Source: Bacillus sp. 123MFChir2 (GTDB lineage: Bacteria; Bacillota; Bacilli; Bacillales; Bacillaceae_G). Taken from it: a DNA stretch of 47,306 bases. Location of the stretch: the NCBI RefSeq assembly GCF_000383235.1, contig NZ_KB910959.1, positions 1-47,306 of the forward strand, read 5' to 3'. Both the position numbers and the translations under genes were made by a program. Shown here one piece after another: positions 30,195 through 43,150 of the stretch. The notes beneath the pieces are model-generated. The model had not been told where the DNA came from. It ran no database searches and worked only from the letters and a program-made list of their open reading frames with translations. The first letter of the stretch is position 1, and every line of letters begins with the position of its first letter.

Positions 30195-32273
30195 ATGACT
30201 AGAGAGTTCTCCTTAGAAAACACTCGTAATATTGGTATCATGGCTCACATCGATGCTGGTAAAACAACAGCAACTGAGCGTATCCTGTACTACACAGGCC
30301 GCATTCACAAAATCGGTGAAACTCACGAAGGTGCATCTCAGATGGACTGGATGGAGCAAGAACAAGAGCGTGGTATCACAATTACTTCTGCAGCAACTAC
30401 AGCTCAATGGAAAGGTCATCGTGTAAATATCATTGATACTCCAGGACACGTAGATTTCACTGTAGAAGTAGAACGTTCTTTACGCGTACTTGATGGTGCT
30501 GTAGCAGTACTTGATGCGCAATCTGGTGTAGAGCCACAAACAGAAACTGTTTGGCGTCAGGCTACTACTTACGGCGTACCTCGTATCGTGTTCGTTAACA
30601 AAATGGACAAGATCGGTGCAGACTTCTTATACTCTGTAGGAACAATTCATGACCGTTTACAAGCAAACGCACATCCAATTCAGTTACCAATTGGTGCTGA
30701 AGATGAGTTCACGGGAATTATTGACCTAGTAGAAGAGTGTGCATACATGTATGCAAACGACTTAGGAACAGATATTCAACGTATCGAAATTCCTGCAGAA
30801 CATAAAGAATTAGCTGCTGAGTACCGTGGAAAACTTATTGAAGCGGTAGCAGAGCTTGATGAAGAAATGATGATGAAGTACCTAGAAGGTGAAGAAATCA
30901 CTGTAGCAGAGCTTAAAGCTGGTATCCGTAAGGCTACAACTTCTGTTGAATTCTTCCCAGTAATCTGTGGTTCAGCATTCAAAAATAAAGGTGTTCAAAT
31001 TCTGTTAGATGCAGTTATCGACTACCTACCATCTCCTCTTGATGTACCTGCTATTAAAGGTACTCTTCCGGATACAGATGAAGAGATAGAACGTCATTCT
31101 AGCGATGAAGAGCCTTTCGCAGCATTAGCATTCAAAATCATGACTGACCCTTATGTTGGTAAGTTAACATTCTTCCGCGTATACTCTGGTGTGTTAAACT
31201 CTGGATCTTACGTGAAAAACTCAACTAAAGGTAAGCGTGAACGTGTAGGTCGTATCCTACAAATGCATGCAAACAGCCGTGAAGAGATTTCAACAGTTTA
31301 TGCTGGTGACATCGCTGCTGCTGTAGGTTTAAAAGATACTACAACTGGTGACACTCTTTGTGATGAGAAGAGCCTTGTTATCCTTGAGTCTATGGAATTC
31401 CCAGAACCAGTTATCTCTGTAGCTATCGAGCCTAAATCTAAAGCTGACCAAGATAAAATGGGTACAGCATTATCTAAGCTTTCTGAAGAAGATCCAACAT
31501 TCCGTGCTCACACTGACCAAGAAACTGGCCAAACAATCATCGCTGGTATGGGTGAACTTCACCTTGATATCATCGTTGACCGTATGCGCCGTGAGTTCAA
31601 AGTGGAAGCAAACGTTGGTGCTCCTCAGGTAGCATACCGTGAGACTTTCCGCGCTGCTGCGAAAGTCGAAGGTAAGTTCGCTCGTCAATCTGGTGGTCGT
31701 GGACAATTCGGTCACGTTTGGATTGAGTTTGAACCTAATGAAGAAGGTAAAGGATTCGAATTCCAAAACAAGATCGTCGGTGGTGTAGTTCCACGTGAAT
31801 ACATCCCAGCTGTTGGAGCGGGTCTTGAAGATGCACTTAAAAATGGTGTACTAGCTGGTTATCCACTAGTTGACATTAAAGCTGCATTAGTTGACGGATC
31901 TTACCATGATGTTGACTCCTCTGAGATGGCATTCAAAATTGCTGCATCTATGGCTCTTAAAGCTGCGGTTTCTAAATGTAACCCAGTAATTCTTGAGCCA
32001 ATGATGAAAGTTGAAGTTGTAATTCCTGAAGAGTACATGGGAGATATCATGGGTGACGTAACTTCTCGCCGTGGACGTGTAGAAGGTATGGAAGCTCGTG
32101 GTAACGCACAAGTTGTTCGTGCAATGGTACCACTTTCTGAAATGTTTGGTTATGCAACGTCTCTACGTTCTAACACACAAGGTCGCGGAACATTCTCAAT
32201 GGTATTTGACCATTATGAAGAAGTACCGAAGTCTATTTCAGAAGAAATTGTGAAAAAAAATAAAGGTGAATAA
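30195..32273 (+). CDS. fusA: Translation elongation factor EF-G
   Basis: EF-G is the GTPase that drives translocation and ribosome recycling. The G domain has the P-loop AHIDAGKTT (about 17-25), DTPGHVDF and NKMD. The switch region [14 protein letters not shown] is intact. Domains II-V follow, with [14 protein letters not shown] in domain IV. The 692 residues are standard. ATG 30195 is preceded by GAAGGAGAAAG. It is third in the str operon. Nothing suggests a resistance-type FusB or a second copy. Confidence 0.98.
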   Translation: MTREFSLENTRNIGIMAHIDAGKTTATERILYYTGRIHKIGETHEGASQMDWMEQEQERGITITSAATTAQWKGHRVNIIDTPGHVDFTVEVERSLRVLDGAVAVLDAQSGVEPQTETVWRQATTYGVPRIVFVNKMDKIGADFLYSVGTIHDRLQANAHPIQLPIGAEDEFTGIIDLVEECAYMYANDLGTDIQRIEIPAEHKELAAEYRGKLIEAVAELDEEMMMKYLEGEEITVAELKAGIRKATTSVEFFPVICGSAFKNKGVQILLDAVIDYLPSPLDVPAIKGTLPDTDEEIERHSSDEEPFAALAFKIMTDPYVGKLTFFRVYSGVLNSGSYVKNSTKGKRERVGRILQMHANSREEISTVYAGDIAAAVGLKDTTTGDTLCDEKSLVILESMEFPEPVISVAIEPKSKADQDKMGTALSKLSEEDPTFRAHTDQETGQTIIAGMGELHLDIIVDRMRREFKVEANVGAPQVAYRETFRAAAKVEGKFARQSGGRGQFGHVWIEFEPNEEGKGFEFQNKIVGGVVPREYIPAVGAGLEDALKNGVLAGYPLVDIKAALVDGSYHDVDSSEMAFKIAASMALKAAVSKCNPVILEPMMKVEVVIPEEYMGDIMGDVTSRRGRVEGMEARGNAQVVRAMVPLSEMFGYATSLRSNTQGRGTFSMVFDHYEEVPKSISEEIVKKNKGE

Positions 32274-32316
32274 TTGATTTTTATCGATTGTTCAAGTATA
32301 ACTACTTATGTAAGCT

Positions 32317-32348
32317 TAGAAAGTGGGGCTTAGGCCCCTTACTTTCTA
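32317..32348 (+). promoter_or_regulatory. Strong hairpin between fusA and tuf
   Basis: TAGAAAGTGGGGC pairs with GCCCC and ACTTTCTA (13 bp with a TT bulge). No T tract follows, so it is likely a processing or stabilising stem at the 5' end of tuf mRNA rather than a terminator. Confidence 0.65.
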
Positions 32349-32392
32349 GTCTAAATATAAAATAATCTATATAAACTAAGGAGGAATTTAGA

Positions 32393-33580
32393 ATGGGAAA
32401 AGCTAAATTCGAACGTTCTAAACCACATGTTAACATTGGTACAATCGGCCACGTTGACCATGGTAAAACTACATTAACTGCTGCTATCACTACAGTTCTT
32501 GCAAAAGCTGGTGGTGCTGAAGCGAAAGGTTACGATCAAATCGATGCTGCTCCAGAAGAAAGAGAGCGCGGTATCACAATCTCAACTGCACACGTTGAGT
32601 ATGAAACTGAAACTCGTCACTATGCACACGTTGACTGCCCAGGCCATGCTGACTATGTTAAAAACATGATCACTGGTGCTGCTCAAATGGACGGCGGTAT
32701 CTTAGTAGTATCTGCTGCTGATGGCCCAATGCCTCAAACTCGTGAGCACATCCTTCTTTCTCGTCAAGTAGGTGTTCCTTACATCGTTGTATTCTTAAAC
32801 AAATGCGACATGGTTGACGACGAAGAGTTATTAGAATTAGTAGAAATGGAAGTTCGCGATCTATTATCTGAATACGACTTCCCAGGCGATGATATCCCTG
32901 TAGTTAAAGGTTCTGCTCTTAAAGCTCTTCAAGGAGATGCTGAGTGGGAAGCAAAAATCATCGAATTAATGGCTGAAGTTGATTCTTATATCCCAACTCC
33001 AGAACGTGACACTGAAAAAGCATTCTTAATGCCTGTTGAGGACGTGTTCTCTATCACAGGTCGTGGTACAGTTGCTACTGGTCGTGTAGAGCGCGGTGTA
33101 GTTAAAGTTGGTGACGTAGTAGAAATCATCGGTTTTGATGAAGAAAACAAATCTACAACTGTAACAGGTGTAGAAATGTTCCGTAAGCTTCTTGACCAAG
33201 CTCAAGCTGGAGACAACATCGGTGCTTTACTTCGTGGGGTTGCTCGTGAAGACATCCAACGTGGACAAGTTCTTGCTAAAACTGGATCTGTAAAAGCTCA
33301 CGCTAAATTCAAAGCTGAAGTTTTCGTTTTATCTAAAGAAGAAGGTGGACGTCACACTCCATTCTTCGCTAACTACCGCCCACAATTCTATTTCCGTACA
33401 ACTGACGTAACTGGTATCATCCAATTACCAGAAGGTACTGAAATGGTAATGCCTGGCGATAACATTGAAATGACTATCGAGCTTATCGCTCCAATCGCAA
33501 TCGAAGAAGGAACTAAGTTCTCTATTCGTGAAGGTGGACGTACAGTAGGTTACGGCGTAGTTGCAACTATCGTTGAGTAA
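32393..33580 (+). CDS. tuf: Translation elongation factor EF-Tu
   Basis: EF-Tu carries aminoacyl-tRNA to the ribosomal A site. GTP-binding motifs GHVDHGKTT (about 19-27), DCPGHADY (about 81-88) and NKCDMVDD (about 136) are all visible, as are the two beta-barrel domains with the [16 protein letters not shown] stretch. It has 395 residues. AAGGAGGAAT precedes ATG 32393. It ends the str operon with a strong terminator. Gram-positive genomes usually have one tuf, in agreement with its location here. Confidence 0.98.
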   Translation: MGKAKFERSKPHVNIGTIGHVDHGKTTLTAAITTVLAKAGGAEAKGYDQIDAAPEERERGITISTAHVEYETETRHYAHVDCPGHADYVKNMITGAAQMDGGILVVSAADGPMPQTREHILLSRQVGVPYIVVFLNKCDMVDDEELLELVEMEVRDLLSEYDFPGDDIPVVKGSALKALQGDAEWEAKIIELMAEVDSYIPTPERDTEKAFLMPVEDVFSITGRGTVATGRVERGVVKVGDVVEIIGFDEENKSTTVTGVEMFRKLLDQAQAGDNIGALLRGVAREDIQRGQVLAKTGSVKAHAKFKAEVFVLSKEEGGRHTPFFANYRPQFYFRTTDVTGIIQLPEGTEMVMPGDNIEMTIELIAPIAIEEGTKFSIREGGRTVGYGVVATIVE

Positions 33581-33597
33581 TCTTAATTGATATATGA

Positions 33598-33626
33598 AAC
33601 CCAAGGGATATTCCCTTGGGTTTTTT
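33598..33626 (+). terminator. Terminator after tuf
   Basis: AACCCAAGGGA pairs perfectly with TCCCTTGGGTT around TAT, then six Ts. Confidence 0.95.
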
Positions 33627-33650
33627 ATTTATAATAGATAATATCTATTT

Positions 33651-33678
33651 TTGAGTTTTGACGAGTTTCTTCTATAAT
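33651..33678 (+). promoter_or_regulatory. S10 operon promoter P1 (candidate)
   Basis: TTGAGT (33651-33656) and TATAAT (33673-33678), 16-bp spacing. Confidence 0.5.
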
Positions 33679-33737
33679 GTATAAAATGCAAAACCCGACA
33701 ACCAGAAACTGTAAAAAGAATTACGGCAGATGAAAAC

Positions 33738-33766
33738 TTGAAATTCTTTAAAGAGCCATGTATAAT
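33738..33766 (+). promoter_or_regulatory. S10 operon promoter P2 (candidate)
   Basis: TTGAAA (33738-33743) and TATAAT (33761-33766), 17-bp spacing. Confidence 0.65.
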
Positions 33767-33806
33767 AGCAAAAGTACAGTAAATGATGATGTGCACAAAT
33801 AAAGTG

Positions 33807-33835
33807 TTGCATCTAGGCTAAAAACATTGTATAAT
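33807..33835 (+). promoter_or_regulatory. S10 operon promoter P3 (candidate)
   Basis: TTGCAT (33807-33812) and TATAAT (33830-33835), 17-bp spacing. It is the closest of three tandem candidates and would start the transcript at the 5' end of the structured leader. Confidence 0.65.
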
Positions 33836-33841
33836 AAACAA

Positions 33842-34277
<436 letters not shown>

Positions 34278-34310
34278 TTTATATAAGTTAAAATGTAGGA
34301 GGTGTAACTC

Positions 34311-34943
34311 ATGACCAAAGGAATCTTAGGAAAAAAGATCGGTATGACTCAAGTATTTGCTGAAAATGGCGAGCTAATTCCTGTAACTGTTATCGAAGCG
34401 ACTCCAAACGTTATTCTTCAAAAGAAAACGGTTGAGACTGATGGTTACAACGCAATTCAGTTAGGCTTCGCTGACAAACGTGAAAAATTAGCTAACAAAC
34501 CTGAACAAGGCCACGCTGCTAAAGCAACTACTGCTCCTAAGCGCTTCATTCGCGAACTTCGCGATGCAGACGTTGAAGGACAAGAAGTTGGTCAAGAGGT
34601 AAAAGTAGAAGTTTTCGCTGCAGGTGAAACTGTAGACGTAACAGGTGTTTCTAAAGGTAAAGGTTTCCAAGGTGCTATTAAACGCCACGGACAATCTCGC
34701 GGACCTATGTCTCATGGTTCTCGTTACCACCGTCGTCCTGGTTCAATGGGGCCTGTTGCTCCGAACCGTGTATTCAAAGGCAAAAAACTTGCTGGACGTA
34801 TGGGTGGAGACCAAGTTACTATTCAAAACTTAGAAATCGTTCAAGTTGATGTTGAACGCAATTTACTATTAGTAAAAGGCAACGTTCCTGGCGCTAAGAA
34901 ATCTCTTGTAGTTGTTCGTAGTGCTGTTAAGGCTAGCAAATAA
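34311..34943 (+). CDS. rplC: 50S ribosomal protein L3
   Basis: L3 is an early assembly protein reaching the peptidyl-transferase centre. It begins [16 protein letters not shown], has the central [11 protein letters not shown] loop that approaches the active site, and ends with lysine-rich residues. It has 210 residues. AGGAGGTG precedes ATG 34311, and rplD follows 26 bases later. Confidence 0.98.
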   Translation: MTKGILGKKIGMTQVFAENGELIPVTVIEATPNVILQKKTVETDGYNAIQLGFADKREKLANKPEQGHAAKATTAPKRFIRELRDADVEGQEVGQEVKVEVFAAGETVDVTGVSKGKGFQGAIKRHGQSRGPMSHGSRYHRRPGSMGPVAPNRVFKGKKLAGRMGGDQVTIQNLEIVQVDVERNLLLVKGNVPGAKKSLVVVRSAVKASK

Positions 34944-34969
34944 TTTTCTGTAAGAAAGGAGGAACCCCA

Positions 34970-35593
34970 ATGCCAAAAGTAAAGTTATATAATCAAACTG
35001 GTTCTGAAGTTGGTGAAATCCAATTAGCTGAAACTATTTTCGGTATCGAACCAAACCAAGCTGTACTTTTCGAAGCAGTATTGATGCAACGTGCATCTTT
35101 ACGCCAAGGTACACACAAAGTAAAAACTCGCTCTGAAGTGCGCGGTGGAGGTCGTAAACCATGGCGTCAAAAAGGAACTGGACGTGCTCGTCAAGGCTCT
35201 ATCCGTTCTCCTCAATGGCGTGGTGGTGGTACGGTATTCGGACCTACACCAAGAAGCTATGCTTACAAACTACCTAAAAAAGTTCGTCGCTTAGCTATTA
35301 AATCTGCATTAGCTACTAAAGTAGTTGAGAACAACATCGTGGTTCTTGAGGATTTAGTGTTAAATGCACCAAAAACAAAAGACATGGTAGCAGTTCTTAA
35401 AGGATTAACTGTTGAGAAGAAAGCTCTTATCGTAACTGCTGATGTAAACGAAGCAGTTGAGTTATCTGCTCGCAATATTCCTGGAGTAACAGTAATCACT
35501 GCTGATGGCGTGAACGTTTTAGACGTGCTTCATCATGATAAGCTAATCATGACAAAAGCGGCAGTGGAAAAAGTAGAGGAGGTGCTTGCATAA
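34970..35593 (+). CDS. rplD: 50S ribosomal protein L4
   Basis: L4 lines the exit tunnel through its long loop ([20 protein letters not shown], about 57-76), where macrolide-resistance changes can occur; the loop shows ordinary residues. It has 207 residues. In E. coli L4 represses the S10 operon; Bacillus is thought to lack the same mechanism. Its stop overlaps the rplW start by one base (TAATG). Confidence 0.98.
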   Translation: MPKVKLYNQTGSEVGEIQLAETIFGIEPNQAVLFEAVLMQRASLRQGTHKVKTRSEVRGGGRKPWRQKGTGRARQGSIRSPQWRGGGTVFGPTPRSYAYKLPKKVRRLAIKSALATKVVENNIVVLEDLVLNAPKTKDMVAVLKGLTVEKKALIVTADVNEAVELSARNIPGVTVITADGVNVLDVLHHDKLIMTKAAVEKVEEVLA

Positions 35594-35883
35594 TGAAAGA
35601 TCCTCGTGATATCATTAAGCGCCCAGTTATCACTGAACGTTCTATGGAAATGATGGCTGAAAAAAAATACACGTTCGATGTGGACGTTAAAGCTAATAAA
35701 ACGGAAGTTAAAGATGCTGTAGAAGCGATCTTTGGTGTTGAAGTTGATAAAGTAAATATCATGAACTACAAGCCAAAAGCAAAACGTGTTGGTCGTCACG
35801 CTGGTTTTACTAACCGTCGTCGTAAAGCAATCGTTAAGCTTACTGCTGACAGCAAAGAAATCGAGATCTTCCAAGGAGTTTAA
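35593..35883 (+). CDS. rplW: 50S ribosomal protein L23
   Basis: L23 sits at the tunnel exit and is the docking site for trigger factor and SRP. It has 96 residues starting [20 protein letters not shown], with [20 protein letters not shown] in the middle. Start codon overlap with rplD (TAATG) implies translational coupling; GAGGAGG lies eight bases upstream inside rplD. Confidence 0.98.
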   Translation: MKDPRDIIKRPVITERSMEMMAEKKYTFDVDVKANKTEVKDAVEAIFGVEVDKVNIMNYKPKAKRVGRHAGFTNRRRKAIVKLTADSKEIEIFQGV

Positions 35884-35911
35884 TTCTTACTAAAGAAGGA
35901 GGGAAAATCAG

Positions 35912-36742
35912 ATGGCAATCAAAAAGTATAATCCAACTACTAACGGTCGTCGTAATATGACTACGAATGATTTCGCTGAAATCACGACTGATAGACCGGA
36001 AAAATCATTACTTGCGCCTTTAAGCAAAAAGGCTGGACGTAATAACCAAGGTAAAATCACTGTACGTCACCAAGGTGGCGGACATAAGCGTCAATACCGT
36101 ATCATCGACTTCAAACGTAACAAAGATGGAATTCCAGGACGCGTTGCTACGATCGAATACGATCCAAACCGCTCTGCGAATATCGCATTAATTCACTACG
36201 TTGACGGTGAAAAACGTTACATCCTTGCTCCTAAAAACTTAGAAGTAGGTATGGAAATCATGTCTGGCCCAGAAGCAGACATTAAAATCGGTAACGCATT
36301 ACCATTAATCAACATCCCAGTAGGTACAGTTGTTCATAACATCGAACTTAAACCAGGTCGTGGTGGACAATTAGTTCGTTCTGCTGGTACATCTGCTCAA
36401 GTACTTGGTAAAGAAGGTAAATACGTACTTGTACGTTTAACTTCTGGTGAAGTACGCTTAATCTTATCAACTTGCCGCGCTACAGTAGGTCAAGTAGGTA
36501 ACGAGCACCATGAACTTATTAAAATTGGTAAAGCAGGTCGCTCTCGCTGGTTAGGTAAACGCCCAACTGTTCGTGGTTCTGTAATGAACCCAGTTGATCA
36601 CCCACACGGTGGTGGTGAAGGTCGCTCACCAATCGGACGTAAGTCTCCAATGTCTCCATGGGGTAAACCAACTCTTGGATTCAAGACTCGTAAGAAAAAT
36701 AAAGCGTCTGACAAATTCATCGTTCGTCGTCGTAAAAAATAA
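35912..36742 (+). CDS. rplB: 50S ribosomal protein L2
   Basis: L2 is a core protein near the peptidyl-transferase centre and the intersubunit bridge. It carries the family signature [18 protein letters not shown] (about 226-243) with the functional histidine. The 276 residues are standard. GAAGGAGGG precedes the ATG. A stable hairpin separates it from rpsS. Confidence 0.98.
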   Translation: MAIKKYNPTTNGRRNMTTNDFAEITTDRPEKSLLAPLSKKAGRNNQGKITVRHQGGGHKRQYRIIDFKRNKDGIPGRVATIEYDPNRSANIALIHYVDGEKRYILAPKNLEVGMEIMSGPEADIKIGNALPLINIPVGTVVHNIELKPGRGGQLVRSAGTSAQVLGKEGKYVLVRLTSGEVRLILSTCRATVGQVGNEHHELIKIGKAGRSRWLGKRPTVRGSVMNPVDHPHGGGEGRSPIGRKSPMSPWGKPTLGFKTRKKNKASDKFIVRRRKK

Positions 36743-36752
36743 TGGGGTTGTA

Positions 36753-36777
36753 GTACGGTTCATTTCTAGAACCGTAC
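36753..36777 (+). repeat. Perfect hairpin between rplB and rpsS
   Basis: GTACGGTTC (36753-36761) and GAACCGTAC (36769-36777) pair perfectly around a 7-base loop. There is no T tract. It is placed about 12 bases before the rpsS Shine-Dalgarno GAAGGGAGG. Confidence 0.75.
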
Positions 36778-36802
36778 GGCAATCACGAAGGGAGGCACCA
36801 AA

Positions 36803-37081
36803 ATGGCTCGTAGCTTGAAAAAAGGACCATTTGTTGATGATCATTTAATGAACAAAATTGCAAAGTTAAATGAAACTGAGCAAAAGCAAGTTGTAAAAAC
36901 TTGGTCTCGTCGTTCAACGATCTTCCCACAGTTTATTGGTCATACAATCGCTGTATATGATGGTCGTAAACACGTTCCTGTATACGTAACTGAAGATATG
37001 GTAGGCCACAAGTTAGGTGAGTTCGCACCAACTCGTACGTACAAAGGTCATGATGCTGACGATAAGAAAACTAGAAGATAA
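36803..37081 (+). CDS. rpsS: 30S ribosomal protein S19
   Basis: S19 contacts S13 and the head of the 30S subunit near the A-site finger. The 92 residues begin [18 protein letters not shown] and include [20 protein letters not shown] and APTRTYKGH, both signature segments. Its ATG follows GGGAGGCACC. rplV starts 17 bases after its stop. Confidence 0.98.
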   Translation: MARSLKKGPFVDDHLMNKIAKLNETEQKQVVKTWSRRSTIFPQFIGHTIAVYDGRKHVPVYVTEDMVGHKLGEFAPTRTYKGHDADDKKTRR

Positions 37082-37098
37082 TGAGAGGAGGCACTTCA

Positions 37099-37440
37099 AT
37101 GCAAGCTAAAGCAGTAGCGAGAACAGTTCGTATTGCTCCTCGTAAAGTTCGTTTAGTAGTAGACTTAATCCGAGGTAAGCAAGTGGGTGAAGCGATTGCT
37201 ATCCTTAACCACACACCAAAAACTGCTTCTCCAGTTGTAGAAAAAGTTTTGAAATCTGCAATTGCAAATGCAGAACATAACTACGAAATGGATGTAAACA
37301 ACTTAGTTGTTGAGAAAGTTTTCGTTGACGAAGGTCCAACGTTAAAACGTTTCCGTCCACGTGCAATGGGTCGTGCAAGCCAAATTAACAAACGCACAAG
37401 CCACATCACAGTTGTGGTATCAGAAAAGAAGGAGGGATAA
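37099..37440 (+). CDS. rplV: 50S ribosomal protein L22
   Basis: L22 contributes a beta-hairpin to the exit tunnel, next to L4. ATG 37099 gives [20 protein letters not shown] and 113 residues, equal to B. subtilis; an earlier in-frame ATG at 37081 overlaps the rpsS stop and would place the ribosome binding site AGAGGAGGC inside the gene. The hairpin end [20 protein letters not shown] is intact. rpsC follows three bases later. Confidence 0.97.
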   Translation: MQAKAVARTVRIAPRKVRLVVDLIRGKQVGEAIAILNHTPKTASPVVEKVLKSAIANAEHNYEMDVNNLVVEKVFVDEGPTLKRFRPRAMGRASQINKRTSHITVVVSEKKEG

Positions 37441-37443
37441 TCG

Positions 37444-38729
<1,286 letters not shown>

Positions 38730-38749
38730 ATTGAGGGGAGGTTTGCAAA

Positions 38750-39013
38750 GTGAGCGAACGTAACCAACGCAAAGTTTACACTGGTCGTGTTGTTTCTGAC
38801 AAAATGGACAAAACGATTACAGTTTTAGTTGAAACTTACAAAACTCATTCCTTATACGGAAAGCGCGTTAAGTATTCTAAGAAATATAAAGCGCATGATG
38901 AGCAAAATCAAGCAAAAGTTGGCGATATCGTAAAAATCATGGAAACTCGCCCGCTTTCTGCTACTAAGCGTTTCCGTTTAGTTGAAATCGTTGAAGAAGC
39001 GGTTATTATCTAA
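38750..39013 (+). CDS. rpsQ: 30S ribosomal protein S17
   Basis: S17 is an OB-fold primary 16S rRNA-binding protein. The GTG at 38750, seven bases after GAGGGGAGGT, starts [20 protein letters not shown] and gives 87 residues. The KYKAHDE and [16 protein letters not shown] segments are typical. Confidence 0.97.
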   Translation: MSERNQRKVYTGRVVSDKMDKTITVLVETYKTHSLYGKRVKYSKKYKAHDEQNQAKVGDIVKIMETRPLSATKRFRLVEIVEEAVII

Positions 39014-39056
39014 ATAGACGAATCGGAATTTTAAGTCCGAAGGGAGGTTTCATAAC

Positions 39057-39425
39057 ATGATCCAACAAGAATCTCGTTTGAAAGTAGCTGACAACTCTGG
39101 CGCACGTGAACTTTTAACAATCAAAGTATTAGGCGGCTCTGGTCGTAAATACGCAAACATCGGTGATATTATCGTTGCTACGGTAAAACAAGCAACACCA
39201 GGTGGCGTTGTTAAAAAAGGTGACGTTGTTAAAGCAGTAGTAGTACGTACGAAGAGCGGTGCTCGTCGTCCAGACGGTTCTTACATTCGTTTTGATGAAA
39301 ACGCAGCGGTTATCATTAAAGACGATAAGAGCCCACGTGGTACTCGTATCTTCGGACCAGTAGCTCGTGAATTACGTGATAACAACTTCATGAAGATCGT
39401 TTCTTTAGCTCCAGAAGTTCTATAA
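39057..39425 (+). CDS. rplN: 50S ribosomal protein L14
   Basis: L14 forms an intersubunit bridge and is the docking site of the silencing factor RsfS. Its 122 residues begin [20 protein letters not shown]; the middle has [20 protein letters not shown] and the end [24 protein letters not shown] precedes ATG 39057. Confidence 0.98.
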   Translation: MIQQESRLKVADNSGARELLTIKVLGGSGRKYANIGDIIVATVKQATPGGVVKKGDVVKAVVVRTKSGARRPDGSYIRFDENAAVIIKDDKSPRGTRIFGPVARELRDNNFMKIVSLAPEVL

Positions 39426-39463
39426 TTTAAGGTATTGCCTTGCTAAGGAGGTGCAGAAGTAAG

Positions 39464-39775
39464 ATGCATGTAAAAAAAGGTGATAAAGTACAGGTAATCA
39501 GTGGTAAAGACAAAGGGAAACAAGGTGTTATCCTAGCAGCTTTTCCAAAAGAAAGCCGTGTTATCGTTGAGGGTGTTAACATCGTTAAGAAGCACTCTAA
39601 GCCATCTCAATTAAATCCACAAGGTGGAATTATCACGAAAGAAGCAGCTATCCACGTATCTAATGTTATGCCATTAGATCCTAAAACAGGTGTACCTACT
39701 CGTGTAGGCTACAAAGTGGAAGATGGTAAAAAAATTCGTGTTGCAAAAAAATCTGGTGAATCATTAGATAAATAA
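39464..39775 (+). CDS. rplX: 50S ribosomal protein L24
   Basis: L24 is an assembly initiator with a KOW motif. ATG 39464 gives [20 protein letters not shown] and 103 residues, the B. subtilis length; a start at 39440 would lie within the Shine-Dalgarno sequence AAGGAGGTG (39445-39453). Downstream [18 protein letters not shown] is characteristic. Confidence 0.97.
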   Translation: MHVKKGDKVQVISGKDKGKQGVILAAFPKESRVIVEGVNIVKKHSKPSQLNPQGGIITKEAAIHVSNVMPLDPKTGVPTRVGYKVEDGKKIRVAKKSGESLDK

Positions 39776-39801
39776 GTTCTATATGAAAGGAGGTCCCTTC
39801 A

Positions 39802-40341
39802 TTGAATCGCCTTAAAGAGAAATTCCAAAAAGAAATTACTCCTGCTCTTATGAGCAAGTTTAACTATAAATCTGTAATGGAAGTACCGAAAATCGAAAAG
39901 ATTGTAATCAACACTGGTGTTGGTGACGCGGTATCCAATTCTAAAGCATTAGACAGTGCTGTAGAAGAATTAACACAAATCGCAGGTCAAAAGCCTGTTG
40001 TAACTCGCGCTAAAAAATCTATCGCAGGTTTCCGTCTTCGTGAGGGTATGCCTATCGGTGCAAAGGTTACTTTACGCGGCGAGCAAATGTATGAGTTCTT
40101 CGACAAATTAGTATCAGTTTCTTTACCACGTGTACGTGATTTCCGTGGTGTATCTAAGAAATCTTTTGATGGTCGTGGTAACTACACATTAGGTGTTAAA
40201 GAGCAATTAATTTTCCCTGAGATTGATTATGATAAAGTAAGCAAAGTTCGTGGTATGGACATCGTAATCGTTACTACAGCGAAAACTGATGAAGAAGCTC
40301 GTGAACTTTTAACACAATTCGGTATGCCATTCCAAAAATAA
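39802..40341 (+). CDS. rplE: 50S ribosomal protein L5
   Basis: L5 binds 5S rRNA and contacts the P-site tRNA and S13. It starts at TTG 39802, nine bases after AAAGGAGGTCC. The 179 residues contain the conserved [20 protein letters not shown] (about 32-51) and [20 protein letters not shown] (about 128-147). No ATG alternative fits the N-terminus [11 protein letters not shown]. Confidence 0.97.
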   Translation: MNRLKEKFQKEITPALMSKFNYKSVMEVPKIEKIVINTGVGDAVSNSKALDSAVEELTQIAGQKPVVTRAKKSIAGFRLREGMPIGAKVTLRGEQMYEFFDKLVSVSLPRVRDFRGVSKKSFDGRGNYTLGVKEQLIFPEIDYDKVSKVRGMDIVIVTTAKTDEEARELLTQFGMPFQK

Positions 40342-40560
<219 letters not shown>

Positions 40561-40589
40561 AACCCACAAATGGGAAGGAGGTAAAACAC

Positions 40590-40988
40590 ATGGTGATGAC
40601 AGATCCAATTGCAGATATGCTTACTCGCATCCGTAATGCGAACATGGTACGTCATGAGAAATTAGAAGTTCCTGCTTCTAAAATCAAAAAAGAAATCGCT
40701 GAAATCCTAAAACGTGAAGGTTTCATTCGTGATGTGGAATACATCGAGGATAACAAACAAGGTATCCTTCGTATTTTCCTAAAATACGGTGTAAACAACG
40801 AGCGTGTAATCACTGGATTAAAACGTATTAGTAAGCCTGGCTTACGCGTTTATGCAAAAGCTGATGAAGTACCACGTGTACTTAACGGATTAGGTATTGC
40901 ACTTGTTTCTACATCTAAGGGCGTAATGACAGACAAAGATGCTCGTCAATTACAAACTGGTGGAGAAGTAGTAGCATACGTTTGGTAA
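40590..40988 (+). CDS. rpsH: 30S ribosomal protein S8
   Basis: S8 binds the central domain of 16S rRNA and is the spc operon repressor in E. coli. ATG 40590 gives [19 protein letters not shown] and 132 residues, as in B. subtilis; an earlier ATG overlapping rpsN is rejected. GGAAGGAGGT precedes it. The C-terminal [15 protein letters not shown] is conserved. Confidence 0.97.
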   Translation: MVMTDPIADMLTRIRNANMVRHEKLEVPASKIKKEIAEILKREGFIRDVEYIEDNKQGILRIFLKYGVNNERVITGLKRISKPGLRVYAKADEVPRVLNGLGIALVSTSKGVMTDKDARQLQTGGEVVAYVW

Positions 40989-41020
40989 TATATATTTAAA
41001 ACGAACGGAGGTGTGACCAC

Positions 41021-41560
41021 ATGTCTCGTATTGGTAAAAAGATTCTTGAAATCCCTGCAGGTGTTACAGTTACAGTAGCAGAAAATAATACAGTAACTGT
41101 AAAAGGCCCTAAAGGTGAATTAACTCGTACTTTCAATGCTGATATGGTTATCAAAATTGAAGAAAATATCTTAACAGTAGAACGTCCTACTGAACAGAAG
41201 GAACACCGTGCATTACACGGAACAACTCGTGCTCTTCTTGGAAACATGGTTGAAGGTGTAACAACAGGTTTCGCTCGCGGACTTGAATTAATCGGTGTTG
41301 GTTACCGTGCACAAAAACAAGGTGACAAACTTGTATTAAACGTAGGTTATTCTCACCCAGTTGAGATGACTCCAGAAGCTGGTCTTGAAGTTGAAGTTCC
41401 TGCTCCTACAAAGATCGTAATTAAAGGTATCGACAAGCAACGTGTTGGCGAATTTGCTGCTAACGTTCGCGCTGTACGTGCTCCAGAGCCATATAAAGGC
41501 AAAGGTATTCGTTATGAAGGCGAAGTTGTACGTCGTAAAGAAGGTAAAACTGCTAAGTAA
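41021..41560 (+). CDS. rplF: 50S ribosomal protein L6
   Basis: L6 is a duplicated two-domain protein near the sarcin-ricin loop. It begins [19 protein letters not shown] and ends with the signature [20 protein letters not shown]. It has 179 residues. The ribosome binding site is GGAGGTGTG before ATG 41021. Confidence 0.97.
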   Translation: MSRIGKKILEIPAGVTVTVAENNTVTVKGPKGELTRTFNADMVIKIEENILTVERPTEQKEHRALHGTTRALLGNMVEGVTTGFARGLELIGVGYRAQKQGDKLVLNVGYSHPVEMTPEAGLEVEVPAPTKIVIKGIDKQRVGEFAANVRAVRAPEPYKGKGIRYEGEVVRRKEGKTAK

Positions 41561-41591
41561 ACCCGTTAGGTGAAAGAAAGGAGTGACAAGA

Positions 41592-41954
41592 ATGATCACT
41601 AAACCTGATAAAAATGCGGTTCGTAAGAAAAGACATGCACGTGTACGTGCAAAACTTACTGGTACAGCTGAACGTCCACGTTTAAACGTGTTCCGTTCTA
41701 ACCAACACATTTATGCTCAAGTAATTGATGATGTAAATGGTGTAACATTAGTAAGTGCGTCTACTCTTGATAAAGAACTTACTCTTAACGGTACTAGCAA
41801 CACTGAAGCTGCCACTAAAGTTGGCGAGCTAGTTGCTAAGCGTGCTGTAGAGAAAGGCGTTAAAGAAGTAGTATTTGATCGCGGCGGTTACTTATACCAT
41901 GGTCGTGTTAAAGCTTTAGCTGAAGCTGCTCGTGAGGCTGGCTTACAATTTTAA
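41592..41954 (+). CDS. rplR: 50S ribosomal protein L18
   Basis: L18 binds 5S rRNA with L5 in the central protuberance. The ATG at 41592 gives [20 protein letters not shown] and 120 residues, the B. subtilis length; a GTG nine bases upstream overlaps the Shine-Dalgarno AAAGGAG and is rejected. The C-terminal [20 protein letters not shown] is characteristic. Confidence 0.97.
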   Translation: MITKPDKNAVRKKRHARVRAKLTGTAERPRLNVFRSNQHIYAQVIDDVNGVTLVSASTLDKELTLNGTSNTEAATKVGELVAKRAVEKGVKEVVFDRGGYLYHGRVKALAEAAREAGLQF

Positions 41955-41975
41955 TGGTCAAAGGAGGGAAAATAG

Positions 41976-42476
41976 ATGCGTCGCATTGACCCAAGTAAAT
42001 TTGAACTTGAAGAACGTGTAGTTACGATAAACCGTGTTGCGAAAGTTGTTAAGGGTGGTCGTCGTTTCCGCTTCGCTGCACTGGTTGTAGTTGGTGATAA
42101 AAACGGTCATGTTGGATTCGGTACTGGTAAAGCGCAAGAGGTGCCAGATGCAATTCGCAAGGCTATCGAAGATGCTAAGAAAAACTTAATCGAAGTACCA
42201 TTAGTTGGTACAACAATTCCACACGAAATTATCGGTAACTTTGGAGCAGGTGAAGTATTCTTAAAACCTGCTGCAGAAGGTACTGGAGTTATCGCTGGTG
42301 GTCCAGTTCGTGCGGTTCTTGAATTAGCTGGTGTACAAGATATTCTTTCTAAATCTCTTGGTACTAACACACCAATTAACATGATCCGTGCTACTGTGAA
42401 CGGATTAAAAGATCTTAAGCGTGCTGAAGATGTAGCAAAATTACGCGGTAAATCTGTAGAAGAGCTACTAGGTTAA
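41976..42476 (+). CDS. rpsE: 30S ribosomal protein S5
   Basis: S5 helps control fidelity and forms part of the mRNA entry site. The N-terminal double-stranded RNA-binding domain includes [20 protein letters not shown]; the loop [15 protein letters not shown] is typical, and spectinomycin-related residues in KVVKGG look ordinary. It has 166 residues. AAAGGAGGG precedes the ATG. Confidence 0.97.
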   Translation: MRRIDPSKFELEERVVTINRVAKVVKGGRRFRFAALVVVGDKNGHVGFGTGKAQEVPDAIRKAIEDAKKNLIEVPLVGTTIPHEIIGNFGAGEVFLKPAAEGTGVIAGGPVRAVLELAGVQDILSKSLGTNTPINMIRATVNGLKDLKRAEDVAKLRGKSVEELLG

Positions 42477-42493
42477 GAAGGAGGGAAAATATA

Positions 42494-42676
42494 ATGGCGA
42501 AAAAGTTAGAAATTACCCTCACTCGTAGTGTAATTGGTCGTCCACAAGATCAACGTGCGACTGTAGAAGCTTTAGGTCTTAAAAAGTTGAATTCAACTGT
42601 AGTTAAGGAAGAAACTCCTGCTATTCGCGGTATGATCAACAAAGTTTCTCACCTTGTAACTGTAAAAGAAGCTTAA
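42494..42676 (+). CDS. rpmD: 50S ribosomal protein L30
   Basis: L30 is a 60-residue protein of the large subunit. It starts [20 protein letters not shown] and ends near [22 protein letters not shown] precedes the ATG, 17 bases after rpsE. Confidence 0.97.
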   Translation: MAKKLEITLTRSVIGRPQDQRATVEALGLKKLNSTVVKEETPAIRGMINKVSHLVTVKEA

Positions 42677-42709
42677 TCATAACTCATCAATATAAGGAGG
42701 TGCCTGGGA

Positions 42710-43150
42710 ATGAAACTTCATGAATTACAACCTGCGGAAGGTTCTCGTAAAGTTCGTAATCGTGTAGGTCGTGGTATCGGTTCTGGTAACGGTAAAACTG
42801 CTGGAAAAGGTCACAAAGGACAAAACGCACGTTCTGGTGGCGGTGTTCGTCTTGGTTTTGAAGGCGGTCAAACTCCATTATTCCGTCGTTTACCAAAACG
42901 CGGCTTCACAAACATCAACCGTAAAGAGTTTGCTATCGTTAACTTAACAACGTTAAATCGTTTCGAAGACGGTACAGAAGTAACACCTGAATTATTGCTT
43001 GAGACTGGCGTTATCAGCAAATTAAACGACGGTGTTAAAATTCTTGCAAACGGCGCTGTAGAGAAGAAGCTTACTGTTAAAGCTCACAAGTTCTCTTCAA
43101 GTGCAAAAGAAGCTATTGAAGCAGCTGGCGGAACAGTTGAGGTGATCTAA
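42710..43150 (+). CDS. rplO: 50S ribosomal protein L15
   Basis: L15 is a late assembly protein with a long, glycine-rich N-terminal extension ([20 protein letters not shown], about 20-39) that threads through rRNA. The C-terminal domain begins near RKEFAIVNL. It has 146 residues. Its stop codon overlaps the secY start by one base (TAATG), which couples ribosomal and translocon synthesis. Confidence 0.97.
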   Translation: MKLHELQPAEGSRKVRNRVGRGIGSGNGKTAGKGHKGQNARSGGGVRLGFEGGQTPLFRRLPKRGFTNINRKEFAIVNLTTLNRFEDGTEVTPELLLETGVISKLNDGVKILANGAVEKKLTVKAHKFSSSAKEAIEAAGGTVEVI

